This document shows positions 24,880 through 37,000 of a stretch of 64,000 nucleotides of DNA, one piece after another. The DNA is from Guptibacillus hwajinpoensis. GTDB lineage: Bacteria > Bacillota > Bacilli > Bacillales > Guptibacillaceae. Where the stretch lies: assembly GCF_029277305.1 (NCBI RefSeq), contig NZ_CP119526.1, one strand, 5' to 3'. A program made the position numbers and the translations under genes. The notes beneath the pieces are model-generated. The model had not been told where the DNA came from. It made no database searches and saw only the letters and a program-made list of their open reading frames with translations. Within the stretch, counting starts at the first letter, position 1, and the number at the start of each line of letters is the position of its first letter.

Positions 24880-25515
24880 TCAATACAATCTCTTACGATA
24901 ACTTTCTTTGAAATCTTCTTCTATTTTTTCTTCGCTAATTCCTCGTAAATTAGCATGGGCTTTCAAAATTGAAGCTGCTCTTGGCAATGATTCTTTGCTT
25001 GGCCATGTTTCAACATCCCAAAGGTTAGAACGTTTAAATGCTTTTGCACAATGAATAAAACACTCTTCTACTTCCACAGCTATTCCTAATAAGGGTTTTT
25101 TCCCATTTACACTCATTTTCTCTAGAATCTTTTCATCTTTAATAATCATTGCCTGTCCATTAATTCTTAACGTTTCTTCTAAACCAGGGATTAAAAACAC
25201 TAATCCAATTTGGGGATTCGAGAGGATGTTCATAATTGAATCTAATCTTTTGTTACCTGGACGTTCAGGGATTACTAGCCATTCTTCGTCGATTACGTGG
25301 ACAAATCCTGGAGCATCTCCCCTTGGTGAGTTATCACACTTCCCGTTAGCGTTAGAGGTAGCCATCATTAAAAACGGTGAAAGCGAAATAAATTGTTTAC
25401 AGTGATCATCAAGCTTCGTAATGACTTTATTAACCGCTCTTTCGCTCGGCTTACCTATTAATTCTCTCACTTCTTCTTCCTCAATGATGTGTTTCTCGAA
25501 GCGTTTATTTATCAT
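24880..25515 (-). CDS. Pyridoxamine 5'-phosphate oxidase-family FMN-binding protein
   Basis: 211 residues. The PPOX split-barrel signature is present: FLMMATSNANGKCDNSPRGD, then GFVHVIDEEWLVIPERPGNK and NPQIGLVFLIPGLEETLRIN, as in the MSMEG_1061-type FMN flavoproteins. These proteins reduce or bind diverse small molecules; no true PdxH active-site pattern is seen. The ATG follows GAGGAGAA. It is 30 bp from the APH-like gene on the same strand, and likely part of the same transcript. Confidence 0.85.
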   Translation of the reverse strand: MINKRFEKHIIEEEEVRELIGKPSERAVNKVITKLDDHCKQFISLSPFLMMATSNANGKCDNSPRGDAPGFVHVIDEEWLVIPERPGNKRLDSIMNILSNPQIGLVFLIPGLEETLRINGQAMIIKDEKILEKMSVNGKKPLLGIAVEVEECFIHCAKAFKRSNLWDVETWPSKESLPRAASILKAHANLRGISEEKIEEDFKESYRKRLY

Positions 25516-25569
25516 AGTTTGGTTCTCCTCAACTTCTTTTAGGTGTATTTAAATAAATGAGTCTTCACG

Positions 25570-26109
25570 TTACATCATAAATCTTCCCATCACTACAGTG
25601 TTGTAATAATTCCCATCAGATAGCAATTTGTCTTGTTTCAAGATCCCTTCCACTTCAAATCCATGATTTTTATACAGGTGAATCGCTTTTTCATTGGTCT
25701 CAAGTACACTCAACGTTACTTTTTTGATTCCATGAGTATCTGCCCAAAGGAGAGATTCTTTAAGTAAAGCTGTTCCAATACCATATCCCCAGTAATCTCT
25801 TAAAACACCTACACCGAACTGAACCTTGTGCGAAAGCCTTTTTAACGTGGTTCCTTCACACCTTGAAAAACCTACTATCCTAGTATTCACTTGAACAACT
25901 AAAAACAAGTTGCGATCACTGTTATGATCATCTCTAATTAATTGTTTAAATTCCGATTCATCTATGTAAGACTCACCTTTCTCACGATCTAAGTACTCCG
26001 TTTCGCCATCAATTTGTACTCGGATTGCTGATAAATCTTTAGCATCTACTTCTAATGCTTCCCTTACAATATATTGAAAGTTATTTGTACGCATATTTGT
26101 ACTAATCAT
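25570..26109 (-). CDS. GNAT-family N-acetyltransferase
   Basis: About 179 residues if started at the ATG at 26109, which lies six bases after GGAAGTG; an ATG at 26115 or GTG at 26124 are alternatives. Motif A is GVLRDYWGYGIGTALLKESL, followed by IKKVTLSVLETNEKAIHLYK and NHGFEVEGILKQDK. This is the general pattern of GNAT enzymes with unknown acceptor. Same strand and 54 bp from the PPOX-family gene. Confidence 0.86.
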   Translation of the reverse strand: MISTNMRTNNFQYIVREALEVDAKDLSAIRVQIDGETEYLDREKGESYIDESEFKQLIRDDHNSDRNLFLVVQVNTRIVGFSRCEGTTLKRLSHKVQFGVGVLRDYWGYGIGTALLKESLLWADTHGIKKVTLSVLETNEKAIHLYKNHGFEVEGILKQDKLLSDGNYYNTVVMGRFMM

Positions 26110-26178
26110 GATCATCACTTCCACTCTATTTTCGCATATTTCTAATCAGGTCATTTCAAACGTCCTAACTTTCTAAGG

Positions 26179-27237
26179 TTAATCAAGTTTAATCCGAACC
26201 ATTCGATCGTCTTCCTTAGTTGGATTCCCTCTCCCATCTCGATTGTTAGTAATCGCAAGAATGGTGTCATTTTCAAAATAAAGAGAACGTATTCGACCGA
26301 TTCCATCAGCTATCACATCTGTTTGATCCCCATTAAGATCAAATGCCCTTATCTCTTCTCCTCTAAGACCTGCCATATAGAGTGTGTTCCCATCAACAAG
26401 AATGCCTGAAGGTGCCCATGTTTCATTGCCAGAATGGTAGAGTGGCGTTTCCATTCCTTCCTCATTCTGATCTCCTTCAATAACTGGCCAGCCATAGTTT
26501 TTACCAGCTTCAATTTTGTTGATCTCATCATGTGCAGATTGACCGTGCTCTGAACTAAATAACTGACCTTTTTCATCCCACGCTAAGCCCTGCGGATTTC
26601 GATGTCCGTAAGAATACACGAGTGAACCTTCCATAGGATTGTCGTTTGGAATTGCGCCAGATTCTGTCATACGAAGAATTTTGCCTGCGAGACTGTTTAG
26701 ATTTTGAGCCAATCCAGGATCTCCTGCATCTCCCGTTGTAATGTAGAGCATTCCATCTGGACCCATTTTGACTCGGCCACCGTTGTGATACAAAGAGCCT
26801 GGTATGTTAGAAAGGAGTTCTTCAGTCTCTTTCCATTTTCCATCCTCAAGCTCCACGTTTACAACTCGATTTAATGTACGACCATCTTCCTGATAAGTGT
26901 GATAGATAATGGCCTTTTTAGAAGTTGTAAAATTAGAGGAAAGCTGTAATCCAAGTAAGCCTCCCTCTCCCTCATCGTTAATAGGAACATCGAGATAAAC
27001 GGGCTGCCTCTCTACTTCTTCGTTTTCAAATTGTACGATCGTTCCGCTTCGTTCTGTAAGATAAAATGTTCCCTCGCTCTTGGTTATTTCCCATGGTACA
27101 TTAAGGTTTTCAATGACTACTTCTGTAGTCGTCTCTTCTACTGTAGGACTAACTTTATCATCGCTAATATCGTTAACGCTGCACCCTGTTATTAATAATA
27201 ACGACAGTATAACTCCTGACTGTTTTAGAATATCCAA
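26179..27237 (-). CDS. PQQ-type sugar dehydrogenase (GSDH family), lipoprotein
   Basis: 352 residues beginning at a TTG (27237) very close to a GGGAGGG site. The N-terminus (ILSLLLITGC) is a lipoprotein signal with lipobox L-I-T-G-C, so the mature protein is probably anchored outside the membrane. The six-bladed propeller signature of the glucose/sorbosone dehydrogenase family is seen in VPWEITKSEGTFYLTERSGT, YHNGGRVKMGPDGMLYITTG and YSYGHRNPQGLAWDEKGQLF, which precedes SSEHGQSAHDEIN. Members oxidise aldoses using PQQ, but soluble relatives may have other ligands. A family 1 element lies just upstream of its start. Confidence 0.87.
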   Translation of the reverse strand: MDILKQSGVILSLLLITGCSVNDISDDKVSPTVEETTTEVVIENLNVPWEITKSEGTFYLTERSGTIVQFENEEVERQPVYLDVPINDEGEGGLLGLQLSSNFTTSKKAIIYHTYQEDGRTLNRVVNVELEDGKWKETEELLSNIPGSLYHNGGRVKMGPDGMLYITTGDAGDPGLAQNLNSLAGKILRMTESGAIPNDNPMEGSLVYSYGHRNPQGLAWDEKGQLFSSEHGQSAHDEINKIEAGKNYGWPVIEGDQNEEGMETPLYHSGNETWAPSGILVDGNTLYMAGLRGEEIRAFDLNGDQTDVIADGIGRIRSLYFENDTILAITNNRDGRGNPTKEDDRMVRIKLD

Positions 27238-27268
27238 CCCTCCCTTTTTAACTTCATTCTTTAAAATA

Positions 27269-27451
27269 GGCTCTTTTCGTAGAGATTGTTGCTATAGTAG
27301 GTGAATTTCCGCTCCAGGATACTCGCTTTCCGCGGGGCGGGACACTTTCCCGCTAGTCCCGCAGGAGTCGAGCATCCTTCCGCTCCAATTAGCGAAGTGT
27401 GGTTTTTATTCAATAATTGTTTCAAAAGCAACAATCTTTTGGAAAAGAGCC
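27269..27451 (+). repeat. Family 1 element, copy C (183 bp) with perfect 8-bp target duplication
   Basis: Starts GGCTCTTTTCGTAGAGATTG and ends GCAACAATCTTTTGGAAAAG followed by AGCC. The ends are inverted repeats of about 25 bp. The core is partly deleted but keeps TTTCCGCTCCAGGATACTCG and CTAGTCCCGCAGGAGTCGAG. TTAAAATA occurs immediately before (27261-27268) and after (27452-27459). Confidence 0.9.
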
Positions 27452-27485
27452 TTAAAATAAAACTATATAAACACCATCTACACTA

Positions 27486-27836
27486 TTACTGACAAATCAT
27501 TAGTAGGTTACCGTCAGGATCTTTAAAATTAAACCAGTGACCATTTTCAATCTCTGTTGTAAGCTCTATCCCTTTTTCTTTCATAAATGAATACGCCGCA
27601 TTTATATCTTTTGTGTTCAGATGAAATGCGGGCCACTTATAAATATTCTCTTCTGAATAAATCTTACTATCGAGCACAATACCTGTTCCATTCATAGGCA
27701 AGACATAGAGATGACCAGCAATAACTTCTCCCTTAGCAGGAACACCTAATAAATCACAATACCACGCTTTTGCTTTATGAATGTTTTGGACCGGAATAAA
27801 AACGGTTCCTATTTCATTGAGAATGGAATTCATCAT
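27486..27836 (-). CDS. VOC-family (glyoxalase-like) protein
   Basis: 116 residues from the ATG at 27836, nine bases after GGAGGCG; a longer upstream frame lacks support. The sequence has the vicinal-oxygen-chelate pattern: IGTVFIPVQNIHKAKAWYCD, LLGVPAKG, and the C-terminal GHWFNFKDPDGNLLMICQ with the metal-binding glutamate/histidine region altered at the end (ICQ). Single-domain VOC proteins act as lyases, dioxygenases or resistance proteins; no substrate can be named. A family 1 element lies between it and the dehydrogenase gene. Confidence 0.85.
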   Translation of the reverse strand: MMNSILNEIGTVFIPVQNIHKAKAWYCDLLGVPAKGEVIAGHLYVLPMNGTGIVLDSKIYSEENIYKWPAFHLNTKDINAAYSFMKEKGIELTTEIENGHWFNFKDPDGNLLMICQ

Positions 27837-27973
27837 GTTCGCCTCCAGTTCATTAAAATTGACCTTCAATTGTACTTTTTTCTATACTTTACATGTATTC
27901 CCTTCTAATAATAAGAAAGAAATCCAATTATGTAACTTTTACATAATCCATAAAAATCTATATGAACAAACCA

Positions 27974-28004
27974 AAAGCCTGAGAACATAGCGTTCTCAGG
28001 CTTT
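27974..28004 (-). terminator. Terminator of the giant repeat-protein gene
   Basis: A 13-bp perfect stem (AAAGCCTGAGAAC / GTTCTCAGGCTTT) with a 5-nt loop and a T-run on the minus strand, six bases after the stop codon. Confidence 0.9.
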
Positions 28005-28009
28005 AAACG

Positions 28010-31000
28010 TTATTCACTTACAGGAATTAGCGTAATACATGACAAATCGAAAATGATATATCTCTTATCCCCGTCATCATTCTCATAAGTGAAAGTCCCA
28101 CAGTCATGGGTTTCGTCAATAGTAACTGGCGTAAATAACGTTGGACTACTCGAACCTTCTAACATTAACATTTTGCATTCACTAGAAATGAAATAACCGT
28201 TTCTGACTGGTGGCGGTGAAGTAGATACAAGCTCAATTGGAAGCTGTATTTCCTCGTTTGCTATAACCGTTACTTTATCAATATACGGTTCATAACCTTC
28301 TTTAGTTGCTCTAATTTCATACGTACCCACGAGGATACCCGATAGTTTATAAACTCCTTCATCATTTGTTTTGACTTCTTTATATAATGATCGATCCTCA
28401 TTATACAACTGTACAAATACTCCAGCTAAAGACGCATCTGTATTGCTATCTGATACACGACCTGCAATTCCGCCATCCAAACCTCTCTTTAAGGCGAAAT
28501 CGATATTCTCTAGCTCTTCTCCACTCGTTAGGGTTACATTCTTTGTCTCTTCTAAATAGTTATTAGCATCCGCTGATACTGTATATGATCCGGAGCTAAG
28601 ATTTCTGATTGTATAGCTTCCATTCGAATCTGTAGACGTATTGCCAAGTAGAACTCCTTCTTTATCATAAACGCTGACATTTGCTTTAGTGATTGGTTCA
28701 CCATCTTCAAACGCATTAACAACTCCAGAAACCGAAGCAGGGTTCGCACCAAGAGCAAAGTTCTCTATTTTCGTATCGTTCACAAATAAAGTTGACTGTC
28801 TGCCTTCTGATCCGTATTTCAAAGCAGAAGCTCTTAGTGTATACGTGTCGTCACTTAGACCGCTGATCGTATAATTCCCGTTAATATTCGTTAGCGCAAC
28901 ATCAACAGGACGATTAATTAAATCGAACACTTCTACGATGGCTCCCACAATTGGAAGTCCCGTCGCTGCATCCGTGACAACACCTGTAATTCGACTAGGA
29001 ATCGCAACTAGTGAGTTGTTCACCGTAGACGGTGAGTCAGGTTTTGCTTGGAACGTTACCACGTTGGCACGAAAATCTGGGTTGATTACAGCAAGGTTGT
29101 ATTCTCCTGCGTTAAGTCCTTCATACTGGTATTTTCCATCAGCATCTGTTTGAACTTCTGCCACAACCGTTTTATTTTGATCTGATATTCTTACAAGTGT
29201 ATTCGCTAATGGCTCCGTTTCCTCCCCAGTAATACTGCCTTCTACGCTTGCTTTCGTTACTGTAAGCTGTAGATCAGCAAATGTCGTATTTCCTGGCTCT
29301 ACCGTTACTGAATCTGCATCATCTCCATAAAAACGGCTACTTGCTATAACGGTGTAGCTACCGCTCTCGATATCCGCGAAAGTATATTTTCCTTGTGAAT
29401 CGGTCAATGTCGATGCAATGACTGGGCCAGAGGAACTAATCAAACGTAACTCCACATTGGTCCTGGAAAGGAAGGCACCCGTTTCTGAATCTGTCACAAT
29501 CCCTTTAATACTTCCTGGTACAAACGGTAACGGTATGCTCGTCGCTGTCGTTTCGCCTGATATGATGTTCGCACTAAGGGATTGTTGTTCAAACCCTGGG
29601 CTATTGATCAACATCGTATAGATTCCAAGCGCAAGGTCAAATACCTTATAAGCCCCATCACTTTGCGTTAACACAGTCGTGACAACTGAGCGTTTGGAAT
29701 CAAGGATCTGAATCGTCGCTCCTGCGATCGGATCGCCATTCGGATCAATGATGACCCCAGCTAAGTCACCTGTTTCTGGTGAAATTAATAGGACAGCTTC
29801 CTTCGTAACGCCAGATTCAACAATCGCACCTTGGGACGAATTGGTGTAATTCGGTGCTGCAGCTGAAACAATAACTGTGCCAGGGTCTAAATCTTCAACA
29901 ACCGCCTTCCCCTCTTGATCTGTAACAGCAGTTGTGAGTGGAATTCCTGTTTCATTTTTAATATTGGTTACTACACCCGTCACCGGAGTGCTTGTTAGTT
30001 CGTCGACAACGAGTACCGTTAGACCACCACTCCGTGGACTTACAGGAACGTCGAGCGTGCTCACTTTATTAGCTTCTACCGTAACTGCAAATTGTCCTGG
30101 GCTAAATCCTTTCGTAATGGCAGTAAGAAAATAGGTGCCTTCTTTTACATCTGGAATCGTGTACGTGCCATCTGTTTGAGCTTGAACAGACGTATTGAAC
30201 GCATCATTCTGATCGAACAGGTTGATCAAGATAGTACGATTTGTAAGCGGATCACCATCTGCATTTGTTATCGTTCCGGCAATACTTCCAAAGGTTGACG
30301 GAGTTACAACATCCGTTGTTACTGTATCATTCGGTACAATAACAGCTCCAACTGAAGTAGTCGGCTGACCCGGCTTATCTGCAATAATTTGATACGTTTT
30401 CGGTTCAAGGTTCTGAATCGTATAGAACCCTTCTTCATCTGTAATTACGGAATCCACGATCGTACCATCCGGTGATATTACATTTACGACAGTTCCTGGT
30501 TGAGGATCACTATTATTATCAGTAACGATGCCATCGACAGATCCTGGCTCTGAACCAAGTTCAAAGGTAACGGACACGACTTCACCTGGTGCAATATTAA
30601 CCCCTTGTTTCGCATTTTCGTGTTGTGGTGCAGAACACGAAACTACGTAAATACCGACCGGAAGATTTCCAATCGAACAAATGCCATCCGCATCAGTCAC
30701 ACCAGATCCAATCACGCTTCCATTCGGCGCGACAACTTTTAAAGCAGCCCCTGCAACAGCCCCATCTGGTCCCGTAACAGTCCCCTTGACGACGCCAGGA
30801 TTCGGTGTAAGAAAACCATTGATCGTTGTTGCTTCGTTCGCTGAGACCGTCGCACCTGCTGTGAACGTATCAAAGTTTGGTGACGTAATGAGAATTGTAT
30901 ACGCACCAGGTGCAAGACCCGTCACCGTATATTCTCCTGCTGCATTCGTAACCGCACGTTCAGATGGTTGCACGCTATCTCCGAAGAAGATTTGGACAAT

Positions 31001-34000
31001 CGCTCCGACAACTGGGAACTTCGTTTGGTTATTGAGCACCGTTCCAGAAATCTCACTAGGCTGTGGTACGAGGTCAAAATTAACTGTAGTCGACTCACCC
31101 GCACCGACCGTAAACCCTTGCTTTTCAGCTTGGTAATCTGGATTGTTCACTAAAAGTGTGTAGATGCCTGGGTTAATATTCTGAATGAGGTATCGCCCAT
31201 CCGCGTCCGTTTGCACTTCAAAAATACTCGTGGCCGTAATGTCTAAAAGTTTAACGACTGTATTTGGAGCTGCCACACCATCCGTCGTGACAACACCCTC
31301 CACAGTAGAAGGGTCAGGTGTGAGTGCAAATTGCTGGATCGTTGGGACACCAGCTTCAATGAGAACCGAGCCACTTTCACTTCCATAATTAGTTGCAGTC
31401 ACAATAATAGTGTACGTTCCGTTCGAAATTGTTCCAAAGTCATAGTTTCCATCACTGTCCGTTAAGACCGTGCTGACAATAGGACCGAAAGGACTGACGG
31501 ACCTCAGTTCAACTGATGCACCTACAACAACTTCCCCACCGATATCCAATATCGTTCCTTGAACTACCCCACCTAATGGAACCACTGTGATGTCTACAAT
31601 GCTTTCATCCCCAGGAGTAACGGTGCCTGACACCACATTTGCTCCAGAACTACTTTCACTAGCTGTAATCGTATACTCACTAGGATCAAGCTGCGGAATC
31701 GTATAAGTCCCATCACTATTCGTGATAACAGTTGCTACTGATGTGTTCGTCGTATCCGCCACCGTAACCGTGGCATTACTAATCGGATTACCATCTGTAT
31801 CTGTTACAACACCAGTAAACGCGCCTGTGATCTGTGACAATGAAAGCTCTACTGTAGACATTTCACCTGGTTCAACGATCACACCGATAGTAGAAACGCC
31901 ATAGTCAGGAGCTGTTGCTTTTACATTAAGCTGCCCCACAGTAATATCTGTGAAGATGAACTCACCATTCTGATCACTCGTGATCGTCGCAACTAGCACA
32001 CCATTTACATCTGTTAGCTCAACGAAACTACCCGGTAGCGGTGCGCCACTTGTGTCTGTGATCGTTCCTTGAATCGAACCACCTGCTAATATAAGAGGAA
32101 TTGTTAATTCAGATAGTTCTCCATTCTCGACGATTGCACCAACAGTAGAAGCTTGATACTGATCAGCGATAACATTAATTCTGTAAGAACCAGAAGGAAG
32201 GTTAAGAACCTCAAATGTGCCATCAGATAGTGCCTGAAGGGTTTGCAGCAATGCACCGTTATCATTTAATACTCTGATCGCAATGGAGGTATTTAGGATT
32301 GGATCACCGTCCATACCTAACACTGTTCCAAATATCGTACCGCCGACTTCTTCTAGTGAGAAAAGCACTTCTGACGATTGATTTGATACAACAATAACCC
32401 CAGTCTGATCTTGAACAAAATATGGCGAGCTCGCTATGACGGTATACATGCCAGGTGATAGAAGTGGAGATACAAATTCACCGTTCGTTTCAGAGTTCGT
32501 CGAAATGATCGGAATTCCCTCAGGTGTACTAACGGAAATAAACACACCAGGAATGGCTTCACCTGTTGCAGCATTCACAACACTCCCAGTAAACGTTCCA
32601 CCAAGAGGAATCATGACAACATTAAGGTCACTGTATTCATCTCCCGGAAGTACTGAAACACCTGTTGTAAATTCAGCATAATCATCGATGCCGGCAATAA
32701 TCGTAAACGATCCACTTGGCAAACTTCCTACTGAGAAGTTGCCATCAATATCCGAAATTCCATTCCCAATCTCAACTTCATATTCATCGACGATTCGAAC
32801 GCTGACGTTCGCAAGAGGATTACCGTTATCGTCTTCAACAGTTCCCGAAATCGTTACAGGATCAGGAACCAGGCGAAATTCTAATTCCGTCGTAGCATTC
32901 GCATTAACGACGATTCCTTTGATTTGATGACTATAATTGAGCGTATATGCGCTGATTGTAAAAGAACCTGGGAACACCCCTGTGATTAAAAAGTCACCGC
33001 TCGCTCCTGCCGTTCGACGTGCTACCGGCACGGTGGATCCAGGTGAGTACACTTCAACCTGTGCGCCTACTAACGGCGATTCTGTTTCTGCATCAAGAAT
33101 AATTCCCGAAATTCCACCAGGATTAGGCGTGAAGAAGATATCACTGACAACTGTTTCGCCTGGAAGCGGGTTGATCGATACTTGCACACGCTGGTAATTA
33201 GGGGTGATTGCTGAAATAAGGTACTGACTCGCAGTGAAGTTTGTAAAACGATAGAACCCGTTTCGATCTGAGTTCACCGTTTGAATCGAACTTCCGTGTA
33301 TATCTAATAACCTTACAAATACATTTGCAACAGGTTCACCCGTCGTTTCATCTCGTATCGTCCCTTCCGCTATAGCGGGGAACGGCTCAAGTTCAAAATC
33401 AACTGTACGTGAGCCATTCGCAAGAACTTTGACAGAAGCACTTGATGATCCATAGCCACTTTCTGCGAAAGCAATGATCGTGTATGTTCCTGCGAACAAG
33501 CCTTCCGTACGATAAATTCCATTTTCATCAGTCAAAGTAGTCGCATAGACAGGTCCAGTCGGTGTTAAATAACGCACCTGAATGTTTACACCAGGGATAG
33601 GATCTCCCGTTTCAACTTCTGTAACAGTTCCAATCAGGTCACCCGGCTCAGGAGTCAAGATGAAGCTTAGTGAAGTGGTTTGATCTGACAACACATCAAA
33701 CGTAGCACTTTGACTTGAGAACTCTTCTGCCGATACGATCGCACGGTAAGAACCAGGTGATAGATTCGGAAAGGTAAATTGGCCGAAGCTATCTGTTACA
33801 ACTTTACTCTCTAACGTTTTTCCAAAATTACTGACTGTAACGACTGCATTATTTAATGGTTCACTCGAGAGTTGATTCGTGACGTACCCCGTTACCGCAC
33901 CCGGATTTTGCTCAAGGGATATATCAACTTCAATCCCATCAAGCGGCACCGTAACTGTGAGCACTTCGTTCCCATAACCTTCTGCATTCACATTTAATAA

Positions 34001-37000
34001 ATACGAGCCCGGCAGTACAGAATCAAACGTAAACACACCGTTTTCACTTGGATAGAGACTAGATACATACACACCGGTACTTCTCGTTAACGATAAGAAT
34101 ACGGCTGTTCCCGTTATTGGACTACCTGTATTCGCATCAAGAACCGTTCCGCTCACCGTCGCAAGAATAGGAGACAATTGAATAACTGCATTGCTAACTT
34201 CTCCTGCTACAATAATCGAAGAAACAAGGTTAGCGGTATACCCTTCGAGTGTTGCCGTAACGAAATACGTTCCTTCCGACAAGCTCGGAACGACGAAAGA
34301 ACCGTCTGGATTCGCTAAAAAGGCTTGAAGTAATTCTTTATTTGCCCCTAGTAACTTCAGTTGGATGTTATCTCCACTGATTGGATCCCCGTTTTCATCT
34401 ACAACCTGACCTTCAATGTCACCAACCGTTGTTTTCAGCCTTACATTCGCTCCAGCCGTTTCTCCAGCAGGGACAATGACCCCTGTAATTTCAGTAGAAT
34501 AATTCGGAGCTGAGCATGTAACTGTATAAGAGTCAGGTCCAACATTTCGATACAGAAACTTACCGAACTGGTCACTCGTCGTGTATTTGATAAGAATACC
34601 GAGACTATTTCTAAGAAGAACGGAAGCTCCAGTAATAACCTCGCCTGTTTGAAAGTCTGATACCCCACCAGAAATGGTTCCTAACAATCTCGCCATAACA
34701 AAATCAATATCTTGAACTTCTTGGCCCGCTTCAACCGCCACTGTACCCGTTGTTGTCGTATGCATCATCAGTTTGGCAACAAGTGCATAGCTACCAGGAG
34801 GCACATTACTGATAAAGTAGTTCCCATCAACGTCCGTATTTCCGTATGCGATCGGTGTCTCATTAACATCAAGAAGAGAAATCGTAACGTTCGATAAGGT
34901 AACTCCAAGGTCATTCACAATGTTCCCACTGATTGAACCAGGATTCGGTTTGATCGTCATCGGGATCGTTGCAACGCTATTCGACTTTACGGTTGCTCCT
35001 GTGCAAGCAACCGAATAATTCGGAGCTGCTGCTTTTAAAATATAGTTTCCAGGTGCCAAGTTTTCGAATTGATAAGCACCAGATGGATCAGCGGCAGTTG
35101 CATTCACTAATTGGTTATCCAACGAGTAGAGTTGAACGATTAAATTTTCTGCTGGAGGTGTGACGATTCCACTAATCGAACCAGGATTTGCTTTTAACTC
35201 AATATCGATGCTTTTTGTAAAGCCCCAAGGAACGATTTCTCCGATTAGACTCGTTTCATATCCTTCCGCGACGACAGCCATTGTGTAAATTCCAGCAGGA
35301 AGCCCAACAGTTAAGAACTCACCATCTGTACTCGTAATCAATGAATCTACCTGGAACCCAAGCGCATTACTAATATTGATTGTTGCTCCCGCGATCGGAA
35401 CTCTCGTATCTGCGTCTCTTAACGTACCTGTAATAAATCCTGGTAATGGGACAAGGCCCACCCTCGTAGTTACCACTTGACCTGGTTCTGTTTTCACACT
35501 TGCGTACGAGCTTCGGTATGCATCCGTATTGGCGTTGATCGTGTACGTATTATCCAGAACATTCTCGAACGTAAATTCACCTTCATTGGTCGAGAAGGTA
35601 GTGGCTAATAAAACCCCATTCGAATCGATCAGCTGCATCTGGATCGATTCTCCTGTAATCTGCTCTCCCGTCTCTTCATTAATAATCGTACCTACGATTG
35701 TTGAAGGATCTGCAGTAAGTGAGAAATCAAGCTCTGACACATTTCCTGAAGTGACGATCGCTCCGCCTAATAAGGATTGGTAATTAGGGAATGACGCCGT
35801 GATGGAGTAGCTACCAGGCTTGAGTTCACTTACCGTATACTCCCCATTCGAATCTGTTACTCTTCTAGATACAAGAACATCAGAGTCCGAATTATCCACG
35901 AGAATTACTGCTCCTACTAGCGGATCACCCGAATCAGTTGTAACCGTACCGGTTACAGAACCAAAGATCTGTTTGAGCTCGGCATTCAATTCGAACGTTC
36001 GATTATTTCTGATAAGTGCTCCCAAGGTAGTGGTTGAGTAACCATCCGCCGTAAAAATACAAGTATATCTCCCTGGCGAGAGGCCCCTAATCTTATACGT
36101 CCCATCGTCGTTTGCAACCGTTTTTGCAACGACGACGTTGTTAGAGACAACATCAATCTTAGCTCCACTTACTGGACTGCCATCCGATTCTACAGTTCCT
36201 TCGAGTACGCCCGTTCGCCTTCTAAGAAAACAATCGGCAACTGTAGATTGATCAGGCCGCACATAAAACCCATAGTTCTTTGCTCCGTGTCCATCTGAAG
36301 CAAACGTACATACGTAATTTCCAGGTGCAAGAGAGCCAACGTCAAAACGGCCATTCGCATCGGTGATGGCGTTCGCGATCGTTAACCCAAACGAATTGGT
36401 TATTTTAATATTACATCCTGCTAGATCACTATCATCGTCTTGATCTTTTACACGACCTTCAACTGAACCTGGGTTAGGAAGAAGCTCAACATCTACATCA
36501 GCAGTTTGACCGGCGAGGACTGAAAATCCAACGTTAAAGGTCTGATACGAGTTTGCTTTTGCCCTGAAACGATAAGAGCCTGGAGTTAATCGGTTGATTA
36601 CGCATTTACCCGCTGCGTCCGTAGTGGCTGAAGCAACGACAAGTCCCGTTGATCCTATAATATCAACCGTTGCATTTGCAATAGGTGCCCCATCACTTGT
36701 AACAGTCCCTTCAACAGTTCCAGGATTAGGAGCAAGAACAAAGTTCTCGACAGATGTATTGTTCGAAATCACGTCTTTACCAATCGACTGCGATTGATAA
36801 CCATCAGCAGTAACCGTCAAGGCATAGTGACCCGGCTGTATATTGTTAATCGTGTACTCACCAGCTGCATTCGTTGTCGTCGCAAGAATTTCTTGACCGA
36901 TGTTATTGGAAATCGCTACTTTCGCTCCGGCAATTGGAGAACCACCAGAGGTAATAGTTCCTGCTAAATTTCCTAATGCAGGCGCGATATAAAGATTAAC

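Noticed and set aside
30681..31136. 151-residue plus-strand frame and many similar ones within 28-38 kb
   Set aside because: These are antisense frames of the repeat-rich giant gene; their low-complexity T/V/P-rich composition reflects the complementary repeat codons.
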